The translations under genes and the position numbers were made by a program. The notes under the pieces are model-generated. The model saw nothing but the letters and a program-made list of their open reading frames with translations, was not told the DNA's origin and ran no database searches. A DNA stretch of 64,000 nt. It comes from Maridesulfovibrio sp. GTDB taxonomy: Bacteria > Desulfobacterota > Desulfovibrionia > Desulfovibrionales > Desulfovibrionaceae. Positions 28,810 through 35,703 of this stretch are shown here, piece by piece; position 1 is the first letter of the stretch, and each line of letters starts with the position of its first letter. The stretch covers positions 3,264,122-3,328,121 of the forward strand of contig NZ_OY780933.1 of the NCBI RefSeq assembly GCF_963676065.1, in the 5' to 3' direction.

Positions 28810-29198
28810 CCCTGCTCGATGGTCTTGACCCGGTTCTCAGTGAAATAAGAATCAAGATCCTCACGGCGGTAACGGATGCCGCCGCCGATCCTCGAATAAC
28901 TCGGCCCCGCACCTTTTCCGCGCCAGTCCTGCAAGGTCTTTTCCTTGACCCCGTATTCCTCGAAAACTTCCCTCGGGGTCAGCCAGAGCACTCTTTTATC
29001 CAGTGCCGGAAGCTCTTCCCCGCTGGGATCAGTGACCGACACCGAAACCGAAAGCCCGGAACCCAGATCACTCGCAATCTGGGTCAGCATCCGGCGCACA
29101 GCATCAGCCCGTTTACCCGGAGTCATTTCGAAAACATGGGTACCGCTTCCGGTAACAACCACACCGTTCTCAGCAGATACAATCTCTATCTTGCTCAT
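28806..29198 (-). CDS. Excisionase-like HTH protein, 130 aa
   Basis: The C-terminal half (about 75-130) is a winged-helix MerR/excisionase-type DNA-binding unit: LWLTPREVFEEYGVKEKTLQDWRGKG followed by a basic wing IGGGIRYRREDLDSYF (quoted in parts). The N-terminal half is unassigned. Its position as the last gene of the leftward operon, tail to tail with int, suits a directionality factor. The ATG at 29198 is chosen: it overlaps the stop of the preceding gene (ATGA). A TTG six codons earlier is possible. Confidence 0.6.
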   Translation of the reverse strand: MSKIEIVSAENGVVVTGSGTHVFEMTPGKRADAVRRMLTQIASDLGSGLSVSVSVTDPSGEELPALDKRVLWLTPREVFEEYGVKEKTLQDWRGKGAGPSYSRIGGGIRYRREDLDSYFTENRVKTIEQG

Positions 29199-29521
29199 CT
29201 CTTCCACCCCCGGCAAAGCATCCTCAAATCTCGAACCTTAATCAGAATGCAATCCCCCTCGGCCAGATGCCGCCGGTCAGGATCGCGCACCAGATCGGCG
29301 CGGCCGTAGCAGACATTGCGCCAGTCATTATCCTTCACCAGATCGCAATCGCCTGAGCTGACCAGCCGCAGGTCGCGTTTATCAATGAGGATTGTTTCCC
29401 CCTTGCACATATGGCGCAGGTCGTTATTGCCGATCAGATCACATTCACCCGCACCGGCCATAAGGGGGGCGGCGAGGGTGAGTGTGGTTGTGGCCACGGC
29501 TGCGAGGATTAAATTTTTCAT
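29195..29521 (-). CDS. Secreted protein of five 16-residue repeats, 108 aa
   Basis: Residues 1-24 are a signal peptide (MKNLILAAVATTTLTLAA...AGA). Residues 25-104 are five exact tandem repeats of 16 residues, G-x-x-x-L-[IV]-x-x-x-D-x-R-x-x-x-x, followed by GWKR. Repeats 1, 3 and 5 carry cysteines at positions 3 and 15; repeats 2 and 4 have Thr/Ser and Ala/Ala there. So six cysteines alternate in a regular way, fitting disulfides in the periplasm or outside. I know no family with this plan. The Shine-Dalgarno GGGAG lies eight bases before the ATG. It is an accessory gene of the early operon. Confidence 0.75.
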   Translation of the reverse strand: MKNLILAAVATTTLTLAAPLMAGAGECDLIGNNDLRHMCKGETILIDKRDLRLVSSGDCDLVKDNDWRNVCYGRADLVRDPDRRHLAEGDCILIKVRDLRMLCRGWKR

Positions 29522-29533
29522 AACCAGCTCCCT

Positions 29534-29689
29534 TTATTCCGGCTCAGCAACGCCGACTAAAACGTCCAGTTCAACATCAGCAGCAGTTTTAATGCTGAAT
29601 TCAACCTCGTTGAGGATTTCCTCTACCCGGTCAGCGGGGATGCCGCTGACTTTTATATCTACTGTGTAGGTTTCGTTATTTTCGCCCAT
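29534..29689 (-). CDS. Small acidic phage protein, 51 aa
   Basis: The ATG at 29689 is chosen because a perfect AGGAGG lies eleven bases upstream; a longer frame would need a TTG. The protein starts MGENNETYTVDIKVSG and is acidic (pI low), with an alternating strand-helix-strand look (VDIKVSGIPADRVEEILNE). No family is recognised. It sits between the repeat protein and a 162-aa unknown, all in the leftward operon. Confidence 0.55.
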   Translation of the reverse strand: MGENNETYTVDIKVSGIPADRVEEILNEVEFSIKTAADVELDVLVGVAEPE

Positions 29690-29729
29690 AGTGTTATATT
29701 CCTCCTGTTTCTTACATTGGCAAGGCAAC

Positions 29730-30218
29730 TTAAACCACAGTCACAGTCTTAGAGCCGTCACCGTGAGAAGTAGTAATCTGAACCGCAGGGGCTTCCCCCA
29801 TTGACTGCCGCTCACTCGGCTCAACAACCGCCCCCACTTCGGGGAACTTACCGCCAACGGTGTAAGGCTTGGTGTGATCCTCGTATTCTTCATACGTTAT
29901 GCCTTCATCAAAAATAGACTTTAAGAGTTCAAGCTGTTCGCCTTTGACTTCATAAAAATCGCAATTGGTGTAACTGCACAGCTTGCCATTAGGGAGGCGC
30001 AGCAGAACAAGATCAGTTCCATAATCGCCAGCCTTGATGCGGAGCTGCACAACGTACCCAGCGTAAAAAATCCACCCCTTCTCGCCATGCAGGTTCCCCT
30101 GCTGCATTCCGGTTACGTAATAATTGCCGGGCGTGGGGCTTTTCATAAGGCCGCACATAGATTTCCAGTCTCGGTTGTCTAAGAGTTTTTTGATAACTGT
30201 ATCTCTATCCATCCTCAT
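29730..30218 (-). CDS. Phage protein of unknown function, 162 aa
   Basis: The protein is soluble, with strand-rich segments (GWIFYAGYVVQLRIKAGDYG, LVLLRLPNGKL) and an acidic C-terminal part ending in SHGDGSKTVTVV. No domain is recognised. The start at 30218 overlaps the upstream stop by four bases; a second ATG two codons later (30212) has better Shine-Dalgarno spacing (GGGAGG) and may be the true start. Confidence 0.55.
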   Translation of the reverse strand: MRMDRDTVIKKLLDNRDWKSMCGLMKSPTPGNYYVTGMQQGNLHGEKGWIFYAGYVVQLRIKAGDYGTDLVLLRLPNGKLCSYTNCDFYEVKGEQLELLKSIFDEGITYEEYEDHTKPYTVGGKFPEVGAVVEPSERQSMGEAPAVQITTSHGDGSKTVTVV

Positions 30219-30439
30219 TCCCTCCCGCCGCTAACCGGAATTGCCGCCGCCAGTTCGCACTCTTTCACAGCCCATGCAACAAGAGACGTCTTTTCGACGG
30301 TATGAAGCGCACTGCAAAGAAATGGGAGTTTCAAAACAACCTGTTTTGCGACCACACCGTCAAAAGGCAGGACGCAGCCCGTGGACTTGTGGCGGAGCAT
30401 GGTTCCTTTTTCGAGTTTTTTGAGTTCTTCGAGTTTCAT
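30215..30439 (-). CDS. Small phage protein, 74 aa
   Basis: The ATG at 30439 follows a GGAGG Shine-Dalgarno, giving MKLEELKKLEKGTMLRHKSTG. A longer frame starting at 30469 is less likely. The protein is small and basic-helical at the N terminus, with no recognised family. It overlaps the next gene by four bases, as is usual in this operon. Confidence 0.5.
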   Translation of the reverse strand: MKLEELKKLEKGTMLRHKSTGCVLPFDGVVAKQVVLKLPFLCSALHTVEKTSLVAWAVKECELAAAIPVSGGRE

Positions 30440-30443
30440 TTTT

Positions 30444-30629
30444 TTACCCCTCCATCTCTTTCGGCTCACAAACCAGCAAAAAGCCTTCTTTGGTTTTAAT
30501 GTCCTTTGCCACTATGACTTTGCCTTCTTCATTCTCGAACCCCAGAATATCGACCCTGCGCCCTACGAGGTCTTCAAGAATGAAGGTTTTGATCAAGTCC
30601 GGGTCTATGAATTGGTTGCTGTCTTCCAT
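30444..30629 (-). CDS. Small phage protein, 61 aa
   Basis: The ATG at 30629 (MEDSNQFIDPDLIKTF) is preceded by GAGGTGG and lies just after the PAPS-reductase-like stop; a GTG four codons upstream is the alternative. The rest reads like a small beta-barrel (GRRVDILGFENEEGKVIVAK). No family is recognised. Confidence 0.5.
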   Translation of the reverse strand: MEDSNQFIDPDLIKTFILEDLVGRRVDILGFENEEGKVIVAKDIKTKEGFLLVCEPKEMEG

Positions 30630-30637
30630 ATTCCACC

Positions 30638-31732
30638 TCACATCCCCGGCAGCGTAAGCACCTTGCTCACAGCTTCCGGGTCACATTTAAATTTATTTGC
30701 CAATCCCGGCTTGGCGTTATCGCGGATGTACCGGAGCACTTCACGCATGCCCAGCTTGTCCATGCAGTAACTCCACAAGCGCGGATGAGTCCGGGCCAGT
30801 TGTTGAATGCGGTTCTGGCCTGTTTCCAGCTGCATGCCGAACAAACAGAACACGCAGCCCGTACCTTGAACTCCGGTTGTATCCAGACCGTGCGGAGTTT
30901 CTACGATGTGCCCATACACCGAGGCATAGGGCAGATCCTCGCGGCGGATGTATTCAAGGATGTCCTGCCGGGTCCAGAATGCAAGAGGCCAGCTGCGCGG
31001 GGTCTTGGCATCAAATGCATTACATCCGGTTTCCACATAGGTTTTCTCGCGGCCCTTGGATTCATCAGCGAGAATGCCGACAAACTGAACCCGCCCGGTT
31101 TTCTTCTCATAGCGGTGCATGGGTTCCTTTTTCATGATGTCGCAGCACTTGGATGAAATCTTAAACGGCGCATCAAGCAGGAACCGCCATTGCTGCGCCA
31201 CCTTGTAGCCTTCAACCTTCTCACCGAAACGGTTGATACCGATGTCATAGAGTCGGTAAATATTCTGGTTGTTTCCGGTCGGGTTACGCAGCACGTTCAA
31301 GCCAAGTGCTGTTTTCTTGGAAGCGACCGGCCACCCCACTTCCTTGACCACCCGATGAAACGGCATTTTCGGGCGCATGACGGTTACGTTTTCAGTCCGC
31401 GCCACCTGCTGGTTGATTTCCGGATATTCCAGCCCGGTGTTACAATAAACGTTCGGGATTCCGGGACGAACTTTTTTGATAATGTCGATCATCACCGTTG
31501 AATCAAAGCCGCCGGAATAGGAACTGGCAACGTGCCAATCAAAAGCCTTTCCAAATTCCTCAATACGTTCCATGGAAAGCTCGATCTTCTTATCAAGAGG
31601 CAGGGCTTGCCGCTCTTTCAACGCTTCATATCGTTTCTGCGCTGTGCCGGAATTGAGCTTGTCCCGCCATTTCTTTTCATGGTCGGTCAGGGGTGCTGGG
31701 ATGTTGCCTTTTGCGTCTAGGACTGTGTTCAT
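30638..31732 (-). CDS. PAPS-reductase / DndC-type ATP pyrophosphatase family protein, 364 aa
   Basis: The adenylylation (PP-loop) motif SYSGGFDSTVMIDII lies at residues 71-85, with Ser73-Gly-Gly-x-Asp-Ser as the core. NTGLEYPEINQQV follows, as in PAPS reductases. A C-terminal cysteine group, GTGCVFCLFG, resembles the metal site of phage PAPS-reductase-like and DndC proteins. The family activates a substrate with ATP, usually for sulfur transfer. In this phage context a role in modifying nucleic acid or a cofactor is more plausible than sulfate assimilation, but this is inference. It overlaps the radical SAM gene by four bases (ATGA). Confidence 0.8.
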   Translation of the reverse strand: MNTVLDAKGNIPAPLTDHEKKWRDKLNSGTAQKRYEALKERQALPLDKKIELSMERIEEFGKAFDWHVASSYSGGFDSTVMIDIIKKVRPGIPNVYCNTGLEYPEINQQVARTENVTVMRPKMPFHRVVKEVGWPVASKKTALGLNVLRNPTGNNQNIYRLYDIGINRFGEKVEGYKVAQQWRFLLDAPFKISSKCCDIMKKEPMHRYEKKTGRVQFVGILADESKGREKTYVETGCNAFDAKTPRSWPLAFWTRQDILEYIRREDLPYASVYGHIVETPHGLDTTGVQGTGCVFCLFGMQLETGQNRIQQLARTHPRLWSYCMDKLGMREVLRYIRDNAKPGLANKFKCDPEAVSKVLTLPGM

Positions 31733-32595
31733 GCTGCTGCCCTCACATACGCAGGAATCTCCCCACGATGTTTATAAAAATAGCCCATAATATGGCGTCT
31801 TCTTATATCGTTCCAACCTAGTCTGGTCTGTTCCTGCGTAACGGCGTTTTTGACAATTGCGCCTAACGGGTGAAACCACATGGGCAGGGCCTTGACTCCG
31901 TGGCTTTCGACCCACAGGCACCGCTCCCAACATTCACGCGGCCCACTATTAAAACCGATCAGGCAGTATGAGCGAATCCGGCTCTTGGGTGTGGCATTGG
32001 CAACCAACAGCTTGAAAGCACGTTCCCATTTGTCAGCCATGCCGAAATGGTCGAAAGCCAAACGGACCATCATCCTTTTCAAGCGGCCTATTCTCTCTGC
32101 GTGGTGATCGTTCAAAATTCGAGCATCTACACCCTGATTAAAATCAGTCTGAATCTTGCGCTTGTCCCACCGTTCAAGGCGTTCCATGACCCGGTCAAAA
32201 TGTTCCGGGCTGGCGGCTAAAATATTGTTGTCACAGAGCACAGGGAGGTCGGGCCAATCGTCCAGCTCGACAAGTCCGCCGGGTTCCACCAGTCCTTCAC
32301 CGATTGCGCAGAATTTACATTTGTTCACGCAGCCGGTTGTTGTGCGGGTAGCCATAGGGTTAACCAGCTGGAGCACTCCGGGATGGCTGTATTCAATGGT
32401 CACGTTTGGCATGTCTGCGAAAAATTCCGGCTTGAGGTATGCAGCGGGACCACCGACACGGACCTCATGAAACAGGTTCCCGGTCAGCCATTCACGGACT
32501 TCGGGCAGATTCCACGTAAATGGAATGGATACGTGCGGGATGCCGTTTTCTGTCCAGTAGGTGGGGCCTTTGGGCCATGTGGCTACGCTACCCAT
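31729..32595 (-). CDS. Phage radical SAM protein, about 288 aa
   Basis: The cluster motif TTGCVNKCKFCAIGEG gives C-x3-C-x2-C at residues 89, 93 and 96, the ligands of a radical SAM 4Fe-4S centre. An N-terminal stretch of about 85 residues includes EVRVGGPAAYLKPEF, resembling the lead-in of B12-binding-type radical SAM enzymes. Downstream, DNNILAASPEHFDRVMERL and NQGVDARILND fit the barrel. The ATG at 32595 is chosen: it overlaps the preceding stop by eight bases and has GGGGGTT upstream; a start at 32640 is possible. Substrate unknown. It is translationally coupled to the PAPS-reductase-like gene, so the two probably work together. Confidence 0.8.
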   Translation of the reverse strand: MGSVATWPKGPTYWTENGIPHVSIPFTWNLPEVREWLTGNLFHEVRVGGPAAYLKPEFFADMPNVTIEYSHPGVLQLVNPMATRTTTGCVNKCKFCAIGEGLVEPGGLVELDDWPDLPVLCDNNILAASPEHFDRVMERLERWDKRKIQTDFNQGVDARILNDHHAERIGRLKRMMVRLAFDHFGMADKWERAFKLLVANATPKSRIRSYCLIGFNSGPRECWERCLWVESHGVKALPMWFHPLGAIVKNAVTQEQTRLGWNDIRRRHIMGYFYKHRGEIPAYVRAAA

Positions 32596-33076
32596 CACAA
32601 CCCCCAGCCAAAAGCGGCTTATGAGCTGGAGGATATTCATAAATCTTTTCCAAATCCCCGCGCAGATGAACCCGGCGAAGTGCGGAAGTAAGCAAGGTCA
32701 TTTCTGCCCTATGGTTCCGGGGCTGGTTTTCGGCCTTCTTGATCCTGCGGATAGTCTTGGGCAGGCAGTACAGCAGCCCCCAACCTTCGGGAAGCTCTTC
32801 CGGCTGGATCATGTCTTTAGGGCAAAGCATGTAGCGAAACATGCCCATGCCGTTCTCTGGAATTCGGCGGTGCCATTTTTTACGGTCAGCGCGGAAATCT
32901 GCCCGAGATGTTTTGCATTCCACGAGCGTGGAAATAAAGCCTTCGCGCCAGCCTATGGCGTCCGGTATTTCTGAACCGACTGAACCGAGTTCACGGAAAG
33001 CAAAATTGCATTTAACCGTACCCAGCAACCAGCGTTCAGCGCGGATAGTGAGGGCTTCGTGGGTGTATTCACTCAT
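32588..33076 (-). CDS. Predicted PD-(D/E)XK-type nuclease, 162 aa
   Basis: The segment EIPDAIGWREGFISTLVECK has the Asp...Glu-x-Lys spacing of PD-(D/E)XK nucleases, and is followed by SRADFRADRKKWHRR, a common sequel in phage members. The start at 33076 has GAGGAGG upstream and follows the methyltransferase stop by 43 bases. The protein is basic. Being next to a DNA methyltransferase, it could be a modification-linked endonuclease, but phage replication or recombination nucleases look the same. Confidence 0.6.
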   Translation of the reverse strand: MSEYTHEALTIRAERWLLGTVKCNFAFRELGSVGSEIPDAIGWREGFISTLVECKTSRADFRADRKKWHRRIPENGMGMFRYMLCPKDMIQPEELPEGWGLLYCLPKTIRRIKKAENQPRNHRAEMTLLTSALRRVHLRGDLEKIYEYPPAHKPLLAGGCDG

Positions 33077-33078
33077 AT

Positions 33079-33756
33079 CTAAACCGCCTCCTCGATCGAG
33101 CCGCAAAATTCAGCATAATCAGTCATTGTCTCGCATCCTTTTCCAAAGAGCCACGAACGCCAGCGCTGCAGCCACAGGAACCACTCCGTTTCCGAGCAGG
33201 CAAAGCTGCTCTGACCGCTGGCCCACCCCATAAGCTGCTCCACCCACGCCGGATTTAGTTGTCCTTGGTTCTTCCCATCCGTGCTGGTGTTCTCCAGGGC
33301 CTGCGGGCCAGAGGTCAGCGATTGTTGGCGAATAATTCCGCCCAAGCTCTTGCTCTGCTGGCTGTCTCCCTGCAAACGGTATTTGTGTTCGCTGGAGGTC
33401 GGTGTGGGCCAATTCTTTTGAACGCTGTTCATCATCTGCGGAAGACTCTGTCCGGACATGTTTTCCGTGATCGTTCCGCCTCGGGTCGAATCTGTCGCTG
33501 CGGGGGTTGCCCATTTGACTTGAGTGGGAAGTCCCGGCGAAGTTCTTTTCCTTTCGCAAGGGCAATCTCTGTGCTGGGAGGCTTTCGGGGTTGTCCACTT
33601 CTCCGGGCCCTGGACAACAACATCGTTCAAGTCTTTCGACCTTCCTTGTTTGTCCTTCCGTTGGTCCCGCGCACTGCCTTTCGGGTCTCCACTGCGAAAG
33701 TCTCTTGCTTGGGGTGTCGGCCAACTCTGCGAGGATAAACAATCTGTCTCGGACAT
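33079..33756 (-). CDS. Overlapping reading frame inside the methyltransferase gene, WPTP-repeat protein, up to 225 aa
   Basis: A second frame of the methyltransferase gene stays open for 378 codons (33079-34215). From an internal ATG at 33756 it encodes four WPTP-like motifs (SWPTPQARDF, KWTTPKASQH, KWATPAATDS, NWPTPTSSEH) and then GQLNPAWVEQLMGWASG. From memory, WPTPTASD repeats and an N-P-x-W-V-E-x-LMG-x-P segment are well represented as phage proteins next to C5 methyltransferases, so this frame looks like real protein rather than a chance opening. The start has only a weak AGAAG ahead of it. It might be reached by internal initiation or frameshift. Function unknown. Confidence 0.45.
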   Translation of the reverse strand: MSETDCLSSQSWPTPQARDFRSGDPKGSARDQRKDKQGRSKDLNDVVVQGPEKWTTPKASQHRDCPCERKRTSPGLPTQVKWATPAATDSTRGGTITENMSGQSLPQMMNSVQKNWPTPTSSEHKYRLQGDSQQSKSLGGIIRQQSLTSGPQALENTSTDGKNQGQLNPAWVEQLMGWASGQSSFACSETEWFLWLQRWRSWLFGKGCETMTDYAEFCGSIEEAV

Positions 33757-34219
33757 GCGGCGCGCCGACTTCTTCCGCTGAGAAGATTCCTGTCTCAATC
33801 CGGTAACCATCTTCTTGAAGCTCCCTTCTGATTCGGGCAAAGCCACGGGTAAGGTGAGCTGCAACGTTTTCGAAGAACAGCCAGCGCGGATTAACTTCCC
33901 GCACAATCCTGCGGATTGCAGGCCAGATATAACGTGGGTCGTTCTCTGCAAGACACTCCCCGGCGTTACTAAAAGGCTGGCACGGGTAGCCGCCAGTGAT
34001 GATATCCACGATTCCACGCCATGGTTTGCCGTTGAAGGTCGTAGCATCGTCCCAGACAGGAGCTTCATGTAATCCCGCCTTTTCCATCCGATCCACGAGA
34101 GAGGCCGCGGCATAGGCTTGCCGTTCGACAATACAAACGGTTCGGTACTGATCTGGCAAGACGAGCGATAAGCCCGCCTCGAGACCACCGCCCCCGGCAC
34201 ATAGAGCCAAGCCATTCAC
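33119..34219 (-). CDS. C5 cytosine DNA methyltransferase, about 366 aa
   Basis: The enzyme methylates cytosine in DNA. Motif I is MNGLALCAGGGGLEAGLSL, motif IV GGYPCQPFSNAG with catalytic Cys80, motif VI FFENVAAH, motif VIII GAPHVRDRLF, and motif X LGNGVVPVAAALAF near the C terminus. Between VIII and X lies a variable region with LADTPSKR, VDNPESLP, MGNPRSD and LAHTDLQR repeats. A GTG start at 34219 is chosen: it overlaps the ASCH gene stop (TAGTG), has GGATGGGGGG upstream, and gives the usual MNGLALCAG start. A TTG at 34249 is the longer option. Recognition site unknown. It may protect phage DNA from host restriction. Confidence 0.85.
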   Translation of the reverse strand: MNGLALCAGGGGLEAGLSLVLPDQYRTVCIVERQAYAAASLVDRMEKAGLHEAPVWDDATTFNGKPWRGIVDIITGGYPCQPFSNAGECLAENDPRYIWPAIRRIVREVNPRWLFFENVAAHLTRGFARIRRELQEDGYRIETGIFSAEEVGAPHVRDRLFILAELADTPSKRLSQWRPERQCAGPTEGQTRKVERLERCCCPGPGEVDNPESLPAQRLPLRKEKNFAGTSHSSQMGNPRSDRFDPRRNDHGKHVRTESSADDEQRSKELAHTDLQRTQIPFAGRQPAEQELGRNYSPTIADLWPAGPGEHQHGWEEPRTTKSGVGGAAYGVGQRSEQLCLLGNGVVPVAAALAFVALWKRMRDND

Positions 34220-34884
34220 TATTCCCCCCATCCTTCCGGCTTCGCACAAATTTCATATCCGTAAACCCACACCCACGGGTTGTCTTCCCAGCGGGTGCCG
34301 GACTTGGTTGTGGTGGTGTCCCAGATATCGGCGAACCACTCAATAGCCATAAAATCAACATCGGCTTGATTTGCCCCCGGCACGGGAATATCAGGGCAGC
34401 CTTCCGCGCGGGCATCGTTTGCACTGATCTGCTGCAATCGCTCCATGCGAACATCAGTCACGCGCAGGAACAGGCGGCAGGCCCATTTGGGCATGTGGAT
34501 AGATGGGGTCCATTTAATCCCGTACATTTCGCGGTCTTCGTCTTCAATGACATGTCCATCAGCTTTATAACAGGCAGGGGTGGACGGCTTTACGCTGCAA
34601 GTGCAGTAGTCGCCACCGCAACCGCATTCAGAATCTGACGAATGCCATTCGCGCCATGTTTCCCGGACATAAAGAATATCACCAACCTGATACGGTGCTA
34701 TTTCTACGCCACTCCACCAGTTGCCAGCGTCGTCCTCAACACAAAAATAGCTAGGATCGTTGCGATCAGTATCGGCGAGAGAAACGTATTTCCACGGAAT
34801 TAGTCTCCTGGTCTGCGTCTTCCGGTTGTCCAGAGTGGCGCGGGCCATTTCCGTGTTCATGAGGATGGGGCGGATTTTAGACAT
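34219..34884 (-). CDS. ASCH/PUA-like phage protein, 221 aa
   Basis: The N terminus reads MSKIRPILMNTEMARATLDNRKTQTRR (in parts), the hallmark of a common phage family that starts with an ASCH-like domain: ILM...M..A...GRKTQTRR, then YQVGDILYVRETW, and a C-terminal WVWVYGYEI. A four-cysteine insert CGCGGDYCTCS is present. ASCH domains bind RNA or nucleotides; the phage members are uncharacterised. The ATG at 34884 has AGGAGG seven bases upstream and overlaps the previous stop by eight bases. Confidence 0.7.
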   Translation of the reverse strand: MSKIRPILMNTEMARATLDNRKTQTRRLIPWKYVSLADTDRNDPSYFCVEDDAGNWWSGVEIAPYQVGDILYVRETWREWHSSDSECGCGGDYCTCSVKPSTPACYKADGHVIEDEDREMYGIKWTPSIHMPKWACRLFLRVTDVRMERLQQISANDARAEGCPDIPVPGANQADVDFMAIEWFADIWDTTTTKSGTRWEDNPWVWVYGYEICAKPEGWGE

Positions 34885-35122
34885 TCTCGGCCTCCTGCTT
34901 AGCCTTCGCAATCTCCACACGATTACGGATGATTTCATATACGGTCCGGTTCGTGGTCAGAGCTTCAACCTGCATATTCCATTCGTTGATAGCTGCGGAT
35001 TTTTTGCTGCTTCTCGGACCGCATGTTCCGCATACAGTACAAATGACCTGACGCTTATCTTCACCGCCAGCAGTCCCGACTAGAATCATTGTTGGCACTC
35101 CGCCGCATGAGCACAGGTGCAA
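34877..35122 (-). CDS. Lar-like zinc-binding protein, possibly start-disrupted
   Basis: CSCGGVP..., then VICTVCGTCGPRSSKKSAAINEWN, matches the layout of Lar-type restriction-alleviation proteins (two zinc knuckles, then S-x3-A-x3-WN). In phages these blunt host type I restriction. The start is odd: this frame has only a TTG at 35122 without Shine-Dalgarno. A proper GGAGG-ATG at 35166 opens a different frame (26 codons, MNNNSEFWPKRTERP...) that ends exactly at an ATG (35089) back in the Lar frame. Either a frameshift has split the gene, or a short leader is real. Confidence 0.5.
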   Translation of the reverse strand: MHLCSCGGVPTMILVGTAGGEDKRQVICTVCGTCGPRSSKKSAAINEWNMQVEALTTNRTVYEIIRNRVEIAKAKQEAENV

Positions 35123-35158
35123 GGGCGTTCGGTGCGTTTGGGCCAGAATTCAGAATTA

Positions 35159-35416
35159 TTATTCATTCTCGGCCTCCGGGCACTCCTCATGCCAGTAAAC
35201 ACCCTCGGTATCGAGGTTGTATTTATCCTTTTCGAAGATCGGCAGACCGCAGTTTTCGCAGTTACCTACGTATCCGCCGCGCTTTTCGTCCTCGGCTCCG
35301 ATCAGGGTGTAGCCCTGTTCGGCCATTGCTTTTAAGTGTCCCTTAATCTCTTGATTGTTCAGATTAAACACGGATGCTTTTATTGTTTTTGTATAAGTAA
35401 GAATCATTTCGCCCAT
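35159..35416 (-). CDS. Small phage protein with C-terminal zinc knuckle, 85 aa
   Basis: The C-terminal half has C-x2-C-x19-H-x2-C (CENCGLPIF ... YWHEEC), a LIM-like mini zinc finger. The N-terminal half (MGEMILTYTKTIKASVFNL) is unassigned. A distant GAGGAGG precedes the ATG. The same zinc plan with the same 19-residue spacing occurs in the protein encoded two genes upstream. Confidence 0.55.
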   Translation of the reverse strand: MGEMILTYTKTIKASVFNLNNQEIKGHLKAMAEQGYTLIGAEDEKRGGYVGNCENCGLPIFEKDKYNLDTEGVYWHEECPEAENE

Positions 35417-35418
35417 GA

Positions 35419-35703
35419 CTACGCAGCCTCCTCTTCTTCCAATTCATCGCCTTTAGAAAATTCTTCATCAATGTGCCGATGATATTCAAACATCGAGCGG
35501 ACTTTATCTTCTCCGTACTCGGCGAACTCCTGCGCGGCTTCGCCCATGGAATCGCAAAATCTGGTGTGGGTAGTGGTTCTTCCCCAGCTCCCTTCGGGAA
35601 GCATTGCCGGGGACCATTCAAATCTAAACTCTATCCTCGGCTTGAACTCAGCAAGGATGACTGTGAGGACTCCTTCAAAAATCTTGAATTGCTTAACTTT
35701 CAT
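35419..35703 (-). CDS. Small phage protein, 94 aa
   Basis: The ATG at 35703 is chosen since it lies within the tail of the preceding gene and follows GGGAGG; it gives MKVKQFKIFEGVLTVILAEF. The protein is acidic towards the C terminus (DELEEEEAA). No family is recognised. Confidence 0.5.
   Translation of the reverse strand: MKVKQFKIFEGVLTVILAEFKPRIEFRFEWSPAMLPEGSWGRTTTHTRFCDSMGEAAQEFAEYGEDKVRSMFEYHRHIDEEFSKGDELEEEEAA

Noticed and set aside
33079..33126. A possible 15-codon gene (MTDYAEFCGSIEEAV) bridging the methyltransferase and nuclease genes
   Set aside because: It is the tail of the longer overlapping frame; a separate tiny gene has no further support.
30638..34219. A complete Dnd phosphorothioation system
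   Set aside because: Only a DndC-type PP-loop protein is present; no cysteine desulfurase, DndB, DndD or DndE is seen.
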